Origin: Takakia lepidozioides
Lineage: Eukaryota > Streptophyta > Takakiopsida > Takakiales > Takakiaceae
NCBI GenBank assembly: GCA_030704615.1
Contig: CM060733.1
Span: forward strand, 60,698,001 to 60,762,000
Direction of reading: 5' to 3'
DNA: 64,000 nucleotides
The notes under the pieces are model-generated. The model worked only from the letters and a program-made list of their open reading frames with translations, did no database searches and had not been told where the DNA came from. Shown piece by piece: positions 11,613 through 21,569 of the stretch (the stretch's first letter is position 1; each line of letters begins with the position of its first letter). The position numbers and the translations under genes are program-made.

Positions 11613-11751
11613 CTCACCCATCCCTTCGCTATCCGAGGTGGGAACTCCAAGATAGAAGAGTTGGATATCTCTAAGCACTCAGCCCGCTCAGAACAACCTA
11701 CAGCTAGTGTATCATGGTTATGCTTCGTATTTGTATTTCTTCTTGCCTTCA

Positions 11752-12647
11752 TGTTAGCAAATTACCTTATTGTGTATACTGAAGCATCAGATTGCTTCAG
11801 TATCTATCAGGTTCCATTCACTCATCCATTCATTCCACGGCTTCACTCAAGTCTCTTTACACAGTGTGATTGTATCGAATAAGTATCAGATTAAGATTTA
11901 TCAGGTATCAGGCCGAAGCCATGATGTCTCTAATCTGTTCTACAGTATCACTACAGCTTTGCATGTAACGAGCATCTACTGATCATCTCTCCTCATTCAC
12001 CGTGCTCTCCATCCTTGCTCCCGTTCCTGCTCTCTGTCTGATCTCTTCTCGTGAATGACCAAGAAGTGCTCTCCGTTCAGTATCATCCATGTCACTGCTC
12101 TGCTTAATCTATCTGCAAGCTCTTCTAACCGCCTAACTAACTAACTGTCACCCAAGAAATAAGTACGTTCCCCCTGCAGATGTCGTTCCCACATAGTCGT
12201 TCTCTGCCAATAATAACCGTTCCCTATGTACGCTGTGACGGGCTGTGCCAAGCTGTATCGGGCTGTGACTGCGTCGAGCTGTAAGTGGCTGTGTCGGACT
12301 GTGTCAACTGTGACTGGCTATGTAAAGCTGTGTCAGGTTATGTCGAGCTATGTCGGTCTGTGACTAGTTGTGCGAAGCTGTGTCGGGCTGTGATAAACTG
12401 TGACTAACTGTGATAGGCTGTGATTGACTGTGACAAACTGTGTAAGGCTGTATCGGGCTGTGTAAGACTGTGTATGGCTGTGACTGACTGTGCAACCTTG
12501 TGTACCACCCCCTAAGCTTGTGTTGGTCTAAGTCTACCATCGTAAGTCTACGCAAAAATTAAGGGTACCCCCCAGAACCCGTAAAACTGTCTAAGTGTAT
12601 CCCACAGAACTCGTAACACTGTCTAAGTTCCAGACAACCCTCTAACA
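11752..12647 (-). repeat. 3' LTR of a second LTR element
   Basis: This 896-bp block starts TGTTAGC and ends CTCTAACA, so it has TGTTAG...CTAACA inverted ends. On the minus strand it follows a purine tract directly. It includes a long degenerate array of ggctgtgact-type units (about 12,230-12,510). A partial second copy of the array lies at about 17,010-17,133. Confidence 0.7.
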
Positions 12648-12665
12648 TTTACCCCTCCCTCTCTC
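12648..12665 (-). other. Polypurine tract of the second LTR element
   Basis: The minus strand reads GAGAGAGGGAGGGGTAAA directly before the LTR start TGTTAGAG. The position and composition are those of a plus-strand primer site of LTR retrotransposons. Confidence 0.7.
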
Positions 12666-12686
12666 AAAAAGCCGTGTCCTCACGGT

Positions 12687-13346
12687 TTACAGTCTAGGAT
12701 CAGCAAACCTTTGTGAGCGAGCACCCTTCTGTCGGTGAGAGTCCCTTGGAGGGCTCTGTGTGCGAGCCCAAGCCCTGTCACTGGCTGATGAAGGCGATTG
12801 AGCACCAAATGGAAATGTCTGACCCTCATGTGGTTGATAATGAGGTAACATCTCAGGCATAAGAGATCCCCGTCGTTTCTTCTCTGCCATCTGTAGTGCA
12901 TAGTCCTCCGCCATGTCAAAAGGTTCATCTATAGAACCAGTAGTATCAGAATCATCTTCCCCCCTGAGGTGTTTCGGTGGCCGAACTTTAAGTGGCTTCT
13001 CCGGAATTTTGCGTGGCATACAGTGTTGGCCCACCATGTCTGGAAGCTTAAACTGTACGACTTGCATTAGTCGCTTGCAAGCAAAATGACTGTACTCCCC
13101 GAATTCCTTGTCCGTATAAGTGAGAGGTGTGTCAATGACTTTGGAACATTGTAAGTATTTCCAGGCCTCATGTCCCTTATAAAAAATATCGTCAGGGCCC
13201 AATTTTTCCTTGGTCAAGTTGGTCCAAGCCAAATTAAACCATGAACGAAGTTGAAAATCCTTCTGCAACATGACTTTCGCATCATATAGATACATATGAG
13301 GTGGAACTGAAGGTAAGACCCAATGATCCCCAGTGGAATAACTCAA
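12687..13346 (-). pseudogene. Unrecognised ORF of the LTR element, C-terminal part
   Basis: The 219-codon reading begins near SYSTGDHWVLPSVPP. It has a folded-looking first half with many aromatic residues (WFNLAWTNL, HEAWKYLQC) and a polar, proline-rich tail ending about 20 bp before the purine tract. It continues the open frame of 13,356-14,072 after one or two stops. I do not recognise the family. Confidence 0.5.
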
Positions 13347-13355
13347 AAATCTTGA

Positions 13356-14072
13356 CTACATCTTCTGCTGCTCAATGTGATAACGTGCAATGAAACAAGC
13401 AGCATAGTATAATCCACAACCCATAACCAAACTAAATATCTCATTGATCTTGGTGTAGATGTACCCATGAACAACCTGGAAGGCAATTAATTCCTTCAGC
13501 ATGGTGCCTGCCTCAGACCAGTACCGTGCAAAATGATGATCCTCAATGGATCGATTGTTCGGAAGAACCTTAGTCCGAGTTGCCACTGGCAACCAAATGC
13601 GCATGATCTGGTAATAATGTGCCAAAGACTGTGGAGGACTGAATTCCTTCCAAGCCAAATCCATCACAATGGGAATTTGGTTGAAGGGCTTAATCATAGC
13701 CCGATTGTACTCAAGTGCAGCAGAAGTCCTAGGTGGGTTAAAAGTAGCATCCCCCCAAACCTCAGATTGTGGCATTGCCATGGTATCAACAGTGTCAGCC
13801 ACCTGCACAGCCTCCTTCTGTGGGGGCTGTAATATTGCCGCCATTGTCCCTCCTATTGTTGGCAACTCCTGCACCTCCTGTGATGAGGACTGAAAAATCA
13901 GAGTCATGGCATGCAAATAAGTAGCCACCAGCTGCTCCTCAGGAACAAAGACTCTTTTGTCAATGTTGGAACTCAAGTCATCCACTTGAGTCTGCAGCCC
14001 TTCCACATCATCATGTAACTCCGCTATTCTACTATAGACATTGTCTATAGTAGTTGTGACAATGTTCTGCAC
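13356..14072 (-). pseudogene. Unrecognised ORF of the LTR element, middle part
   Basis: The 238-codon reading starts with a short coiled coil (VYSRIAELHDDVEGLQTQVD), then a predicted globular region with LAHYYQIMRIWLPVATRTKV and HFARYWSEAGTMLKEL. It ends close to the start of the 12,687-13,346 reading. No motif of a known enzyme is visible. Confidence 0.5.
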
Positions 14073-14166
14073 CTACAACCTGAGATCATTCATCTTCCCC
14101 TGGGTGAGCTTTCTTGGTGTCTTCTCTTCCACCGCCCCTTGTGTTAACCATACTTGCATAAGATGA

Positions 14167-14688
14167 TTATCCACCCAAGTCCTGTGTAGCACCGCTGAGA
14201 GTCTGCTCCTCCTTGAGTCTGTACATATCTAACTGCTGCTGTAAAGCCTGCATGCGCTTCGCATGAGGTTCAACCAGGGCCGCATAGGTAGCAGTCACAT
14301 TATTGGCTTTCTTCCAAACCTTGTTAGCCACAAAGAGTTCATTCTTTTGGCCCGTGAGTGTTTGCTGCAACTTCAGGATGTACCTTTCCTTCTCAGCCTC
14401 AACCTGACTGTACTGTTGGAAATTATCCTCATTGTGATGGATAGTAGCCTTCAAATCAGCAATGAGTTTCTCTTGCTCTACTGTCTCAGCCTCCGCTATC
14501 ATACACCTCTCTGCTTGTCTGTTAACTTCTAATGCAGTTTGCTCCAGAGCAGTTGTTAGTGTGGCACATTGGATGGTCATTTTCTGATGAACTACCTCCA
14601 ACTCTGTATAGAGCACCTTCACTTCCTGCAATTTGCCCTCATGCTTCACCTGCAACTGGTATAGTTGTTGCTTATGTATTTCATGCAA
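14167..14688 (-). pseudogene. Long coiled-coil ORF of the LTR element
   Basis: Nearly all of the 173 codons form heptad-like helices rich in Gln, Glu, Lys and Leu, for example LQVKHEGKLQEVKVLYTEL and IADLKATIHHNEDNF. Together with coiled coils in the adjacent readings this suggests a multimerising structural protein. Confidence 0.5.
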
Positions 14689-14724
14689 CTTCTCATGCTC
14701 CAGATCCGCTTCAATCAGATTCCC

Positions 14725-15777
14725 CTATGCTAGCTGCAGGGCAGCCTTCATGTCCTCCAACTCTTTCTGCAACTTGAGGTTGGCCTCCCAATCCATCTTG
14801 TTTGCACACTCAATGGCAATTCTAGCCTCAAACTCCTGCTTGAGTTCCTCCCTCAAAGTTGTCAATTGTGTGGATGGAATATGGGATTTCACATAAGTGC
14901 CCAACAAATTGAGTGTCCTATTTATGGAACTCATAAGCATGGCCTGATGTAGGTCTTCATGGGAAACTTGTTGATGGTCCCCCTGATTCTCCATAGTGTG
15001 ATGTTTCACCAACCATTCAGGCCATGATCCCACAAGATCTTCTTCCTGAACAACCTCATTCTCCACAGGTGTTGCAGTGCCCTTAATTTCTACCCCTGGA
15101 ACCTCCTCCACAGGTTCGGGCATCACATGCATAGCAGGGATTTCCTTGGTCAAACTGTGCATCTTTGGCACTATTGGTTCTCTGACCAAGTCAGAGTTTT
15201 TATAGAGAAGGTCACCCTTCTCAATTTCTGCCACTACCTGCTCTGTAGTGGGGATGTCCAACCCTTCTCCTTCCACAGCAATAGGCTCGGGTGTAACAAC
15301 ATGTACTAATTGAGTGACCTCTGGAACAACTGAGTCAACTGGCTGTGGTGGCTGTGGTACTGAGGTGACTTCTTCCTCCATCTCCAAAGACCGTGCCTCC
15401 AGCAATAACAACCCCCCGTGCTGGTGTTCCTCATCTTGCACAAGAGCTATGGAAACATCATCTTGCGGTTTCCTTGAAGCTAGTGGATCTGCCAATATCA
15501 TTGTATCCCGCTTCTGCCTCTTGGACTGATGCTGCCCCTCCAATCCTCCTTCACCGTGTGAAGAGCCCTGCTCCTCAATTGCAGTGGTTGCTGTCTCAAA
15601 CATTCCCATCTCCTTGCGTTCACGCACATCAAGCAAATAAGAGTCAAGAATAATTTGAGCAATTATTGGGCCAGACACAATGATCGGAGACTTAGCAGCA
15701 GTGCCCTGTAACCGCTTCATCTCCTCCACCAGACCATTGTACATCAACTCCGCCCAAGCCACATCCTCTCCCCTCAA
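14725..15777 (-). pseudogene. Acidic linker ORF of the LTR element
   Basis: This 350-codon reading starts with a helical segment (EDVAWAELMYNGLVEEMKRL) and then has a long acidic, low-complexity linker rich in Glu, Val and Pro. It ends in a helix (LTTLREELKQEFEARIAIE) that leads into the coiled coil at 14,167-14,688. It joins the upstream reading at 15,826 after a stop. Confidence 0.5.
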
Positions 15778-15825
15778 GGCTTTCAGTATCTCCTCCGTGA
15801 ATGATCTGCTAAGGTACTGTTGGTT

Positions 15826-16470
15826 CTACTTCATGGCAAACAGAACGTTCAGTATTTGGCCAACTTCCCTTAACCTTGGGTACTCGACCTTGGTGCAGGT
15901 GTATCCTTGAGTCTTAAAGAAACTCGCTTCTTGGAACAAATTCCCTATTTGCAATCTTGCCCTGTATTCATCCACATTCACATGCCCAGATGGCAATTCA
16001 AACAGTTGTTGCAAGTACTGGGGAGTAATATCTATATCTACTCCCCTCACCTGTGTAACTCCTGTCCAGGGCTCAAAGTTCTGAATGAATTGGATCATGT
16101 ACTTTCGATGATGCAAGGACCATTCCTTGCGTAGCAGCCCTTCCAATTGCAACTCCTTCAGCAGTTGCACTGCCTGTGGTGTAGCAATTGTTTGCTTCTG
16201 CTGAATCGTGGTGCTCTTCACCATGATATCCTCCATTTCCCTAATTCTCTTCATCCCAGACAAACAAGAAGGCCTTGTTTGGAATAGCTGTAGGAAAGCT
16301 TGCAGGGCAAGGAGCATAAAGGTATGGTTGGCACAAAAAAAAACGGGTAAGTGCGTGTAAGCCTGTGGGGCTTGCAGATAGTGGGTGAGAGAAAATGTCA
16401 TTTCAACTCGTCCGTCCTTACGCCACTGCGTGAGAAGTAAAGCTAGCGTATAGTCTGTAATATCCGCCAT
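15826..16470 (-). pseudogene. N-terminal globular ORF of the LTR element
   Basis: The 214-codon reading begins MADITDYTLALLLTQW. It includes YMIQFIQNFEPWTG, VRGVDIDITPQYLQQLFELP and EVGQILNVLFAMK. The pattern of a helical domain followed by a phrase like 'ITPQYLQQLFELPSG' is faintly like plant mobile domain proteins of transposon origin, but I would not assign it without a profile search. Confidence 0.45.
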
Positions 16471-16512
16471 AGCTACAAAGCTATAGCTTTGATTGCTCCT
16501 CCCGTCAAGACG

Positions 16513-17013
16513 CTAGTTATTCGGAGCCACCCCGACTCCTCCGCTCATAACTCTTCTAATTTCTTGTTCTTGATTCTTGGAGGGAACCACCTGCATGAAA
16601 TTCTCGCTCCTGATTGACTGTTGCCTCCTCGGGTAACTTCTTAATTTTACCCCCATCTGCTCACATTCCCACCTGGAATGTCCACTAGGACAGCACATGT
16701 GGCAAAGATCCCCCTTTGCTGTACGTGTAAAGGGTTCCGTTACCTGTTTCCTGGATGCATTAATGGGCCCGCAATTAATTTCGGCTGCTGTACCGGGTAG
16801 GTACTTCGACGGCCCAGTTTGTCTTTTTGCATGATGATACCCGCTATTGCAGTTCATGCAATGCGGAGCACTTTGCCCCTTAGGCCACGTACTCGAATTC
16901 AAACAATTTTTCATCGCCCTATGTCCGCGTGGCTTTTTCTCCGAGTTTGACTTCCAAGCTGACCTTACACTTACCGGCCACTCTTCTGACGTTAACCCGT
17001 GTCCACCTGTCAC
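16513..17013 (-). pseudogene. Zinc-knuckle ORF of the LTR element
   Basis: The 166-codon reading contains CHMCCPSGHSRWEC, a perfect C-x2-C-x4-H-x4-C knuckle. An earlier CMNCNSGYHH is a likely decayed second knuckle. The rest is basic and polar, as in nucleic-acid-binding Gag proteins. It is unusual that the knuckles sit upstream of the globular ORF instead of at the gag C terminus. Confidence 0.55.
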
Positions 17014-17133
17014 TGATCCTATGGACTGTGCAACCCGTGTGGGCTGTGTTAGGCTGTGACAGCCTGTGTCAAACTATGACGAGCTGTGATAGGCTGTGTG
17101 ATGCTGTGATGGGCTGTGATAACTGTGCAAACA

Positions 17134-17900
17134 CCCGTGTTCTATGCTCAGGCCATACACATTCGGCTTTACGACAAGTACCTCATGCTCCGTTGGTATT
17201 ACCGATGTCACTGCTCCATGAAAGTCCATGACCAAAAAATTGATGATACTATCCAAAATATTTTCTTAGTGATAGATAATCGTATACTGAACATATTTAG
17301 TAAAGAGTTCTACCCCAAATATTAAAGATATAATTCATTAAACATTTTAGTTTATTATTTAGAAAATTATGAAAAACTAAAAATTAGAGTTTACAAAATA
17401 AATTCAATATGCCACCTAGCCATTGAAGATTATAGGTTTTTATACTTCTAGAAAAAAAATGACACCCAAAATCCAAAAAACAAGATGAGCTATGGACTTT
17501 TCAAAAAACGCCTATTTGTTTTACATATATTAGTCCATATGAGTCAAATGACAAATGATTTTGCCACTTCAAATCCATACCTATGATGTGGACCAAAATG
17601 GCCACCTTAAGTCCAAATTTCAATGGAATTCACCAATGGCACATATGAGAACTTGAGTCCATTGTAATTCCATTCACTGCGGTAACAGTCCACAATGACG
17701 GTGTTCAAAAGTCCATAGCAGAGTCATTTCTTATCGGATTCATGATTGGAGAGTTGCTATGGGTGCGTATTGAAGCTAAGAATCCAATGACATATATATT
17801 TTCTGGTTTTAATGAGTTAATTCAAATTCAATTGATGACACCATCAATTGCAGTCATCTAAAACTGTGTCGGTAACGTCCATTTTGGTCCAGTCAACCCT
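17134..17900. other. AT-rich spacer inside the CACTA block
   Basis: No supported gene. The sequence is AT-rich with scattered short repeats around gtccat and atgagt. It separates the LTR element from the GC-palindrome block at 17.9 kb. Confidence 0.4.
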
Positions 17901-17904
17901 GCAT

Positions 17905-18480
17905 TCACCCAATGACGTCGCAAACATGCGACGTATGGGGGTTGCGAGCCCCCGCCCCAACTCCCGTGACTGCCGGACGTCGATTTTTCAGGCCGTCCGC
18001 GCCGATGGCAGGGGCTTCTTCGAGCGACGTCTCGCCGTCGCGGCCCTCCAGCCGACGGCGTTGGTGGGGGCGCCGGCGCGGCATCGCATCCCTTTTTTTT
18101 TCTAACCTGCCCGGGAGTCCCATCCTAAAACCCAAAAACACGTGGCGTAAGCCGGGTGATACGCCAAGCAACGCCCGTGCGTCGCTGCAAGCGACTATTG
18201 GGCGTGGCAAAAAACAGCAGGAGCAGGAGTCGGTCTCCGCCACGCCCGAGCGTGGGTTGTTGCGACGCTTCGGTGTTGCTTTTGTTTTGAATTTAATATA
18301 TATAAAAGACGTGGCGCAGGCAGGGTGGCGGTCTCCGCGACGCCAGGGCGTCGCGGCTTGCGACCCCCGGACTAAAAAACACGTCGCAGGGGGTGGCGTG
18401 CTGCAGTCGCGAGGGCAGCCTGGTGGGGGGGTTGGGGGTTGATTTTGGGGGTGAATTGGGGGTGGTTTTTTGTTTTTTGC
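17905..18480. repeat. GC-rich CACTA-type subterminal palindromes
   Basis: The block opens with gacgtcgcaaacatgcgacg followed by tatgggggttgcgagc, closely matching 7,055-7,088 at the outer CACTA left end. It then carries further dyads of the types gcgacgccagggcgtcgc and ccacgcccgagcgtgg. It flanks the 3' side of the Ptta-like gene (minus strand), so it is probably part of that element. I could not find a CACTA terminus beside it. Confidence 0.55.
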
Positions 18481-18678
18481 CTGGTTTTGTATTTGGGGAT
18501 GGGAGACCTTACAGTTCATTTTCTCTGATTTAGCAGGTACACAATTGAGCAAGCATGAATCGAGGGTGAGGACGGTGCGACACATGAATAAGATGGAAGA
18601 TGGAAAGATGGAAATATTTTTACAGGAAATGAACTGAAAAGCTCTCAAGGGTTCAGTAGGCTGACCCTGGGACTAGGA

Positions 18679-20833
18679 CTAGTCATCCTCATCCTCATCC
18701 TCAGTGGAGGACTCAGAGCTATCCGATGAGCCTGATGACTCCGCGCCCTTTGCCAAAGCACGTAAATGAGGCGGCGTTCCCCTAAGTCCCATAGAGCTCT
18801 CATCCAATCCCTGGCCATGACCCTCAACCTCATCCATACTAGTGCCCTGTAGTGCATTCATCCCCTCTGTGTTGGCCATGTTCTTCATGAGGGATTGCCA
18901 ACCATGCTCCTTGGCGTAGTTGTACTCTACCGGAGATGGACTCCTCTTAAACGCGCGTAGCTACACATGCCACAAATTAAAGTTAGTTCTTCGCGATGAT
19001 GGAGCCAAAAAGAAGACATAATAAAATCCATAGGGAAGTACGACTTACAAATCGCAAGATAAAACCCTTGGATCCGCCGGTGCCCCACTTGTGTGTGGAT
19101 TCGTGCTTATCAAGGCGGACTGTTGTTGCTTCGCATGCCCGGTCAAATTTGGCCTTGTTTGCGGCATCAGTCTCTCCCGCAATGAGTGCATCCCACGATA
19201 CCTATGCACCCCTCCCCCCAACAATTAGTGAATTACACACATACGTTGCATCGAATCCACCTCATTAATGCACATGCAACAAATGGAAGGTGACATGATT
19301 CAAGATTTGCCAACCTGTGTAATTCCATAAGGTGGTTTGGGTATGGCCCCCTTTTCCGTTGCCCTCCGAATGATCTGTCTGGCACGGTACCTCCTGTCCT
19401 TCAAGTTTCGCCCCACCATCTCCATCACCCTTGTGTCACTCCAATTGCCTGGAAACCGGCGGTCTAACTCACGGGCATACGCCCGCTTTGCGCCAAAGTG
19501 CTGATCAGCCCACTCGATGTGCAAAGGGAACCACCTCAATGCGAGTTCGAAGGTTGGCTTCTTCATAGCCTCCCAGAACGCACCGCAGGGGTCACCATGG
19601 CGATTCAGCTCCACCGGTGGCACCACGATCTTTGCCAACTCCACGTCCTGTATCGCCAAGGCCATCCCACCCTCTCCCTTCTTTGTAGCCTCCTTCCCCT
19701 GCTCCTTTGTTACCCCATTGCCCTCCCCCGCATGCACACTCACCCCTTCCTCTCCATGGGACTTCTTTTTCTTCTTCTTCTTTTCCTTCCCATTCTCCAC
19801 GACCATCTCCTTTCCCTTCCCCACTACTTCCTCTCTCTCCTTCTCCCTCTCCCTTCTCTCTCTCTCTCCTCGGCATCCCCTTCATTGATGGTAAAAGAGA
19901 TCTCGGGAGATCGAGGCCTCTTCTTCTTACCTTTGGTGTTCAGGTCCTTCATGAACACCACGTGCTCTCCCTCATTGGCAACCCCACGGGACTGCACCAA
20001 TGAGGCCAGCCATGTTGCTGCCTCCTGAAGACAAATAACCCCTCCAAATTCAAAAAAAGAAACAAACAACAAAGAAAATCATGATGCAAAGGAAAGGATA
20101 AATCATGGAACAAGGTGCGACAGCTGTACCTTTGCAAGCTGTCCAACTCGCCCCTGGTGTCACCCGATGTGGGAGGAGTCCCCGTTTCCGGATGTGCCCG
20201 CTCTATCCCCTCCCGGAGCGCCACTAGAAGTAGATTGCAGATGTGGATCATAGCCGGCGGCGGCGGCGGCGCCCCGTAGTCCAGGCCCTTCTTTGCTGAC
20301 CGCTCAGGCTCAGGGGGCGGTGTCGCTGATCGGCTAGGCTGCTCCGAACCGGCCCATACCTCCTCCTCTCCCCCCCCCCCCCCAAATGCGTATCAGGGTA
20401 GAAGCCCTCACCTGGCTTGACTTCTTCGAGGCGCTTCGCTATCTTGGCCACTTCATTGGCCCTCCTCGTCTCCTCCTCCCTCATCGACAACAATGGGCTG
20501 GCAATGGAGGCATTCAAAGGCCCTTGAACTTGACGTTGGGCCTTGGCAAGTGCAGCCTTTGCTGCGGAGGAAGGGGTCGCTTTGGGGGTGACATCCCAAA
20601 GGTGCCCATACCGGGCCCCCGAACGGGTGATGTGCTTGCCAAGGTACATTTCACCCGTCTTGGTGGCCGGGGTGAGGGGGGGGTACTGGCCTCGGGGGCA
20701 GACGAGCCGTCCGGCTGTGGCTGTCGACAAGGCTGGTTAGCCGTGAGACGCCCTGGCGAGTCACACGTGCCGGCAGAGCAAACGGATTGTCCGCCCCTTT
20801 CTTTGGGGCACGGGACTTCTTCTCTTTCCCCAT
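18679..20833 (-). pseudogene. Ptta/En-Spm-like (transposase_24 type) CACTA ORF
   Basis: The coding parts run on the minus strand from an ATG at 20,833 (MGKEKKSRAPKKGADNPF) to a stop at 18,679. The best-defined exons are about 19,315 to 20,030, 19,049-19,201 and 18,679-18,960, with GT-AG borders. The third-last exon has LRWFPLHIEWADQHF, then NWSDTRVMEMVGRNLKDRRY. The next has WDALIAGETDAANKAKFDRA and TTVRLDKHESTHKWGTGGSK, which matches the plant Ptta/En/Spm transposase pattern (W..L...W, then NR.......H..GS..F). The C terminus is acidic (SSTEDEDEDD). A GA-rich microsatellite near 19,830-19,880 carries a frameshift. CACTA elements often encode such a second protein beside TNP2. Confidence 0.65.
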
Positions 20834-20979
20834 AAGCTGGCACCTGTCATGCAAACCCACAAGTTGGCCTCATTAGGAACATTCCAGATCTAAAACAAAA
20901 AAAACCAAGCATGTCAGGGGCTGAGAGCAGCAAGTGCTCGGGGTCTCGAGAGGGGGCAACAAAGAGAAAAGAAAAAGGT

Positions 20980-21050
20980 GGGGGGGGGGGAGTGACTGAG
21001 CACCACCACCAGCTGCTGAGCACCACGGGCTCAGTCACTCCCCCCCCCCC
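20980..21050. repeat. Perfect G-run/C-run hairpin
   Basis: A run of 11 G followed by AGTGACTGAGC (20,980-21,001) is repeated in inverse at 21,029-21,050 as GCTCAGTCACT followed by C. The 22-nt arms pair perfectly around a 27-nt loop. A T-rich tract follows. The arms resemble the inner part of the CACTA ends (A-run, G-run, AGTGAC). Confidence 0.85.
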
Positions 21051-21137
21051 CATTTTTTTTTTTTTGGTTTCCTGATCTCTCCCTCTCTTTGTCCCTCTCT
21101 CTCCCTCTGTTGTTGGTGGATCTACCCACTCAATGTA

Positions 21138-21563
21138 GTGGAGATCAAACCTGAGTTACTACGCACTAAAACCGATTCCCAATACGTGGGGTTGGAAGCT
21201 TGTTTCATGAATATCCAGATTACAGTCTCAAACAGTGACACAGGTGAGTTCCATTTCCAGAAATATGACAAGAGAAGACTACTCCCTTTCTCTTACACTC
21301 AATATATCCAGTTCTTATCCAATAGGCCTGTGAATCAATCTTATAACATTGTGATTTCACAAGCTGTGCCTATTCTATACATTTCCAGCAATGCTGATTT
21401 GGCTGGGAAGGAGTGTAGCATTCTGATTAACACTCTTGGGAGGAATGGTTTCAAGACCAGAAAACTTGCTCGTATCTTGACAAAATTCCTTGAACGTGGT
21501 TCATTCCCTGGCCTGTTCTTCCCTGTACAAGAGCTTATTGAGAAACTGAAAGGTACTTTCTAA
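21138..21563 (+). pseudogene. Penelope-like reverse transcriptase fragment (tentative)
   Basis: This 141-codon reading has the pattern ACFMNIQITVSN, then FHFQKYDKRRLLPFSYTQYI and QFLSNRPVNQSYNIV, then ILINTLGRNGF and ILTKFLERG. A phrase of 'YDKR..LPF', 'SNRP' and a run of helices resembles the segment after the catalytic motif in Penelope-like RTs, where the palm ends and the thumb begins. The catalytic part itself is not present upstream, so this is an isolated remnant. Confidence 0.4.
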
Positions 21564-21569
21564 GAACTT

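Larger units (their letters stand above)
7104..11751 (-). mobile_element. Ty3/gypsy chromovirus, 3' portion
   Basis: Minus-strand order is gag zinc knuckle (about 11,530-11,610), protease (11,093-11,458), reverse transcriptase (10,259-10,715), RNase H (9,742-10,173), integrase (8,680 to about 9,740), chromodomain (8,380-8,637), tail, purine tract, LTR. This PR-RT-RH-IN-CHD order defines chromoviruses. Most of gag and the 5' LTR are missing. The right edge is the LTR of another element at 11,752, so that element's insertion, or a later deletion, removed the 5' end. Several frameshifts and stops make it inactive. Confidence 0.85.
11752..17133 (-). mobile_element. Non-autonomous LTR element with unrecognised ORFs
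   Basis: The element has a clear 3' LTR and purine tract but no recognisable protease, RT, RNase H or integrase. Its interior is almost continuously open on the minus strand from 17,013 to 12,687, broken by a few stops. The 5' LTR is reduced to a short stretch of the GCTGTG array (17,010-17,133). This is the plan of a large retrotransposon derivative carrying its own structural ORFs. Whether the ORFs are an unusual gag or a captured host gene cannot be decided by reading. Confidence 0.6.

Noticed and set aside
17912-18648. Long ORFs of 170-250 codons on both strands in the GC-rich block
   Set aside because: They are by-products of high GC and palindromic repeats; composition is biased to Arg, Pro and Gly with no domain pattern.
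19592-19888. Overlapping ORFs around the GA/CT-rich stretch
   Set aside because: They are low-complexity shadows of the Ptta-like frame.
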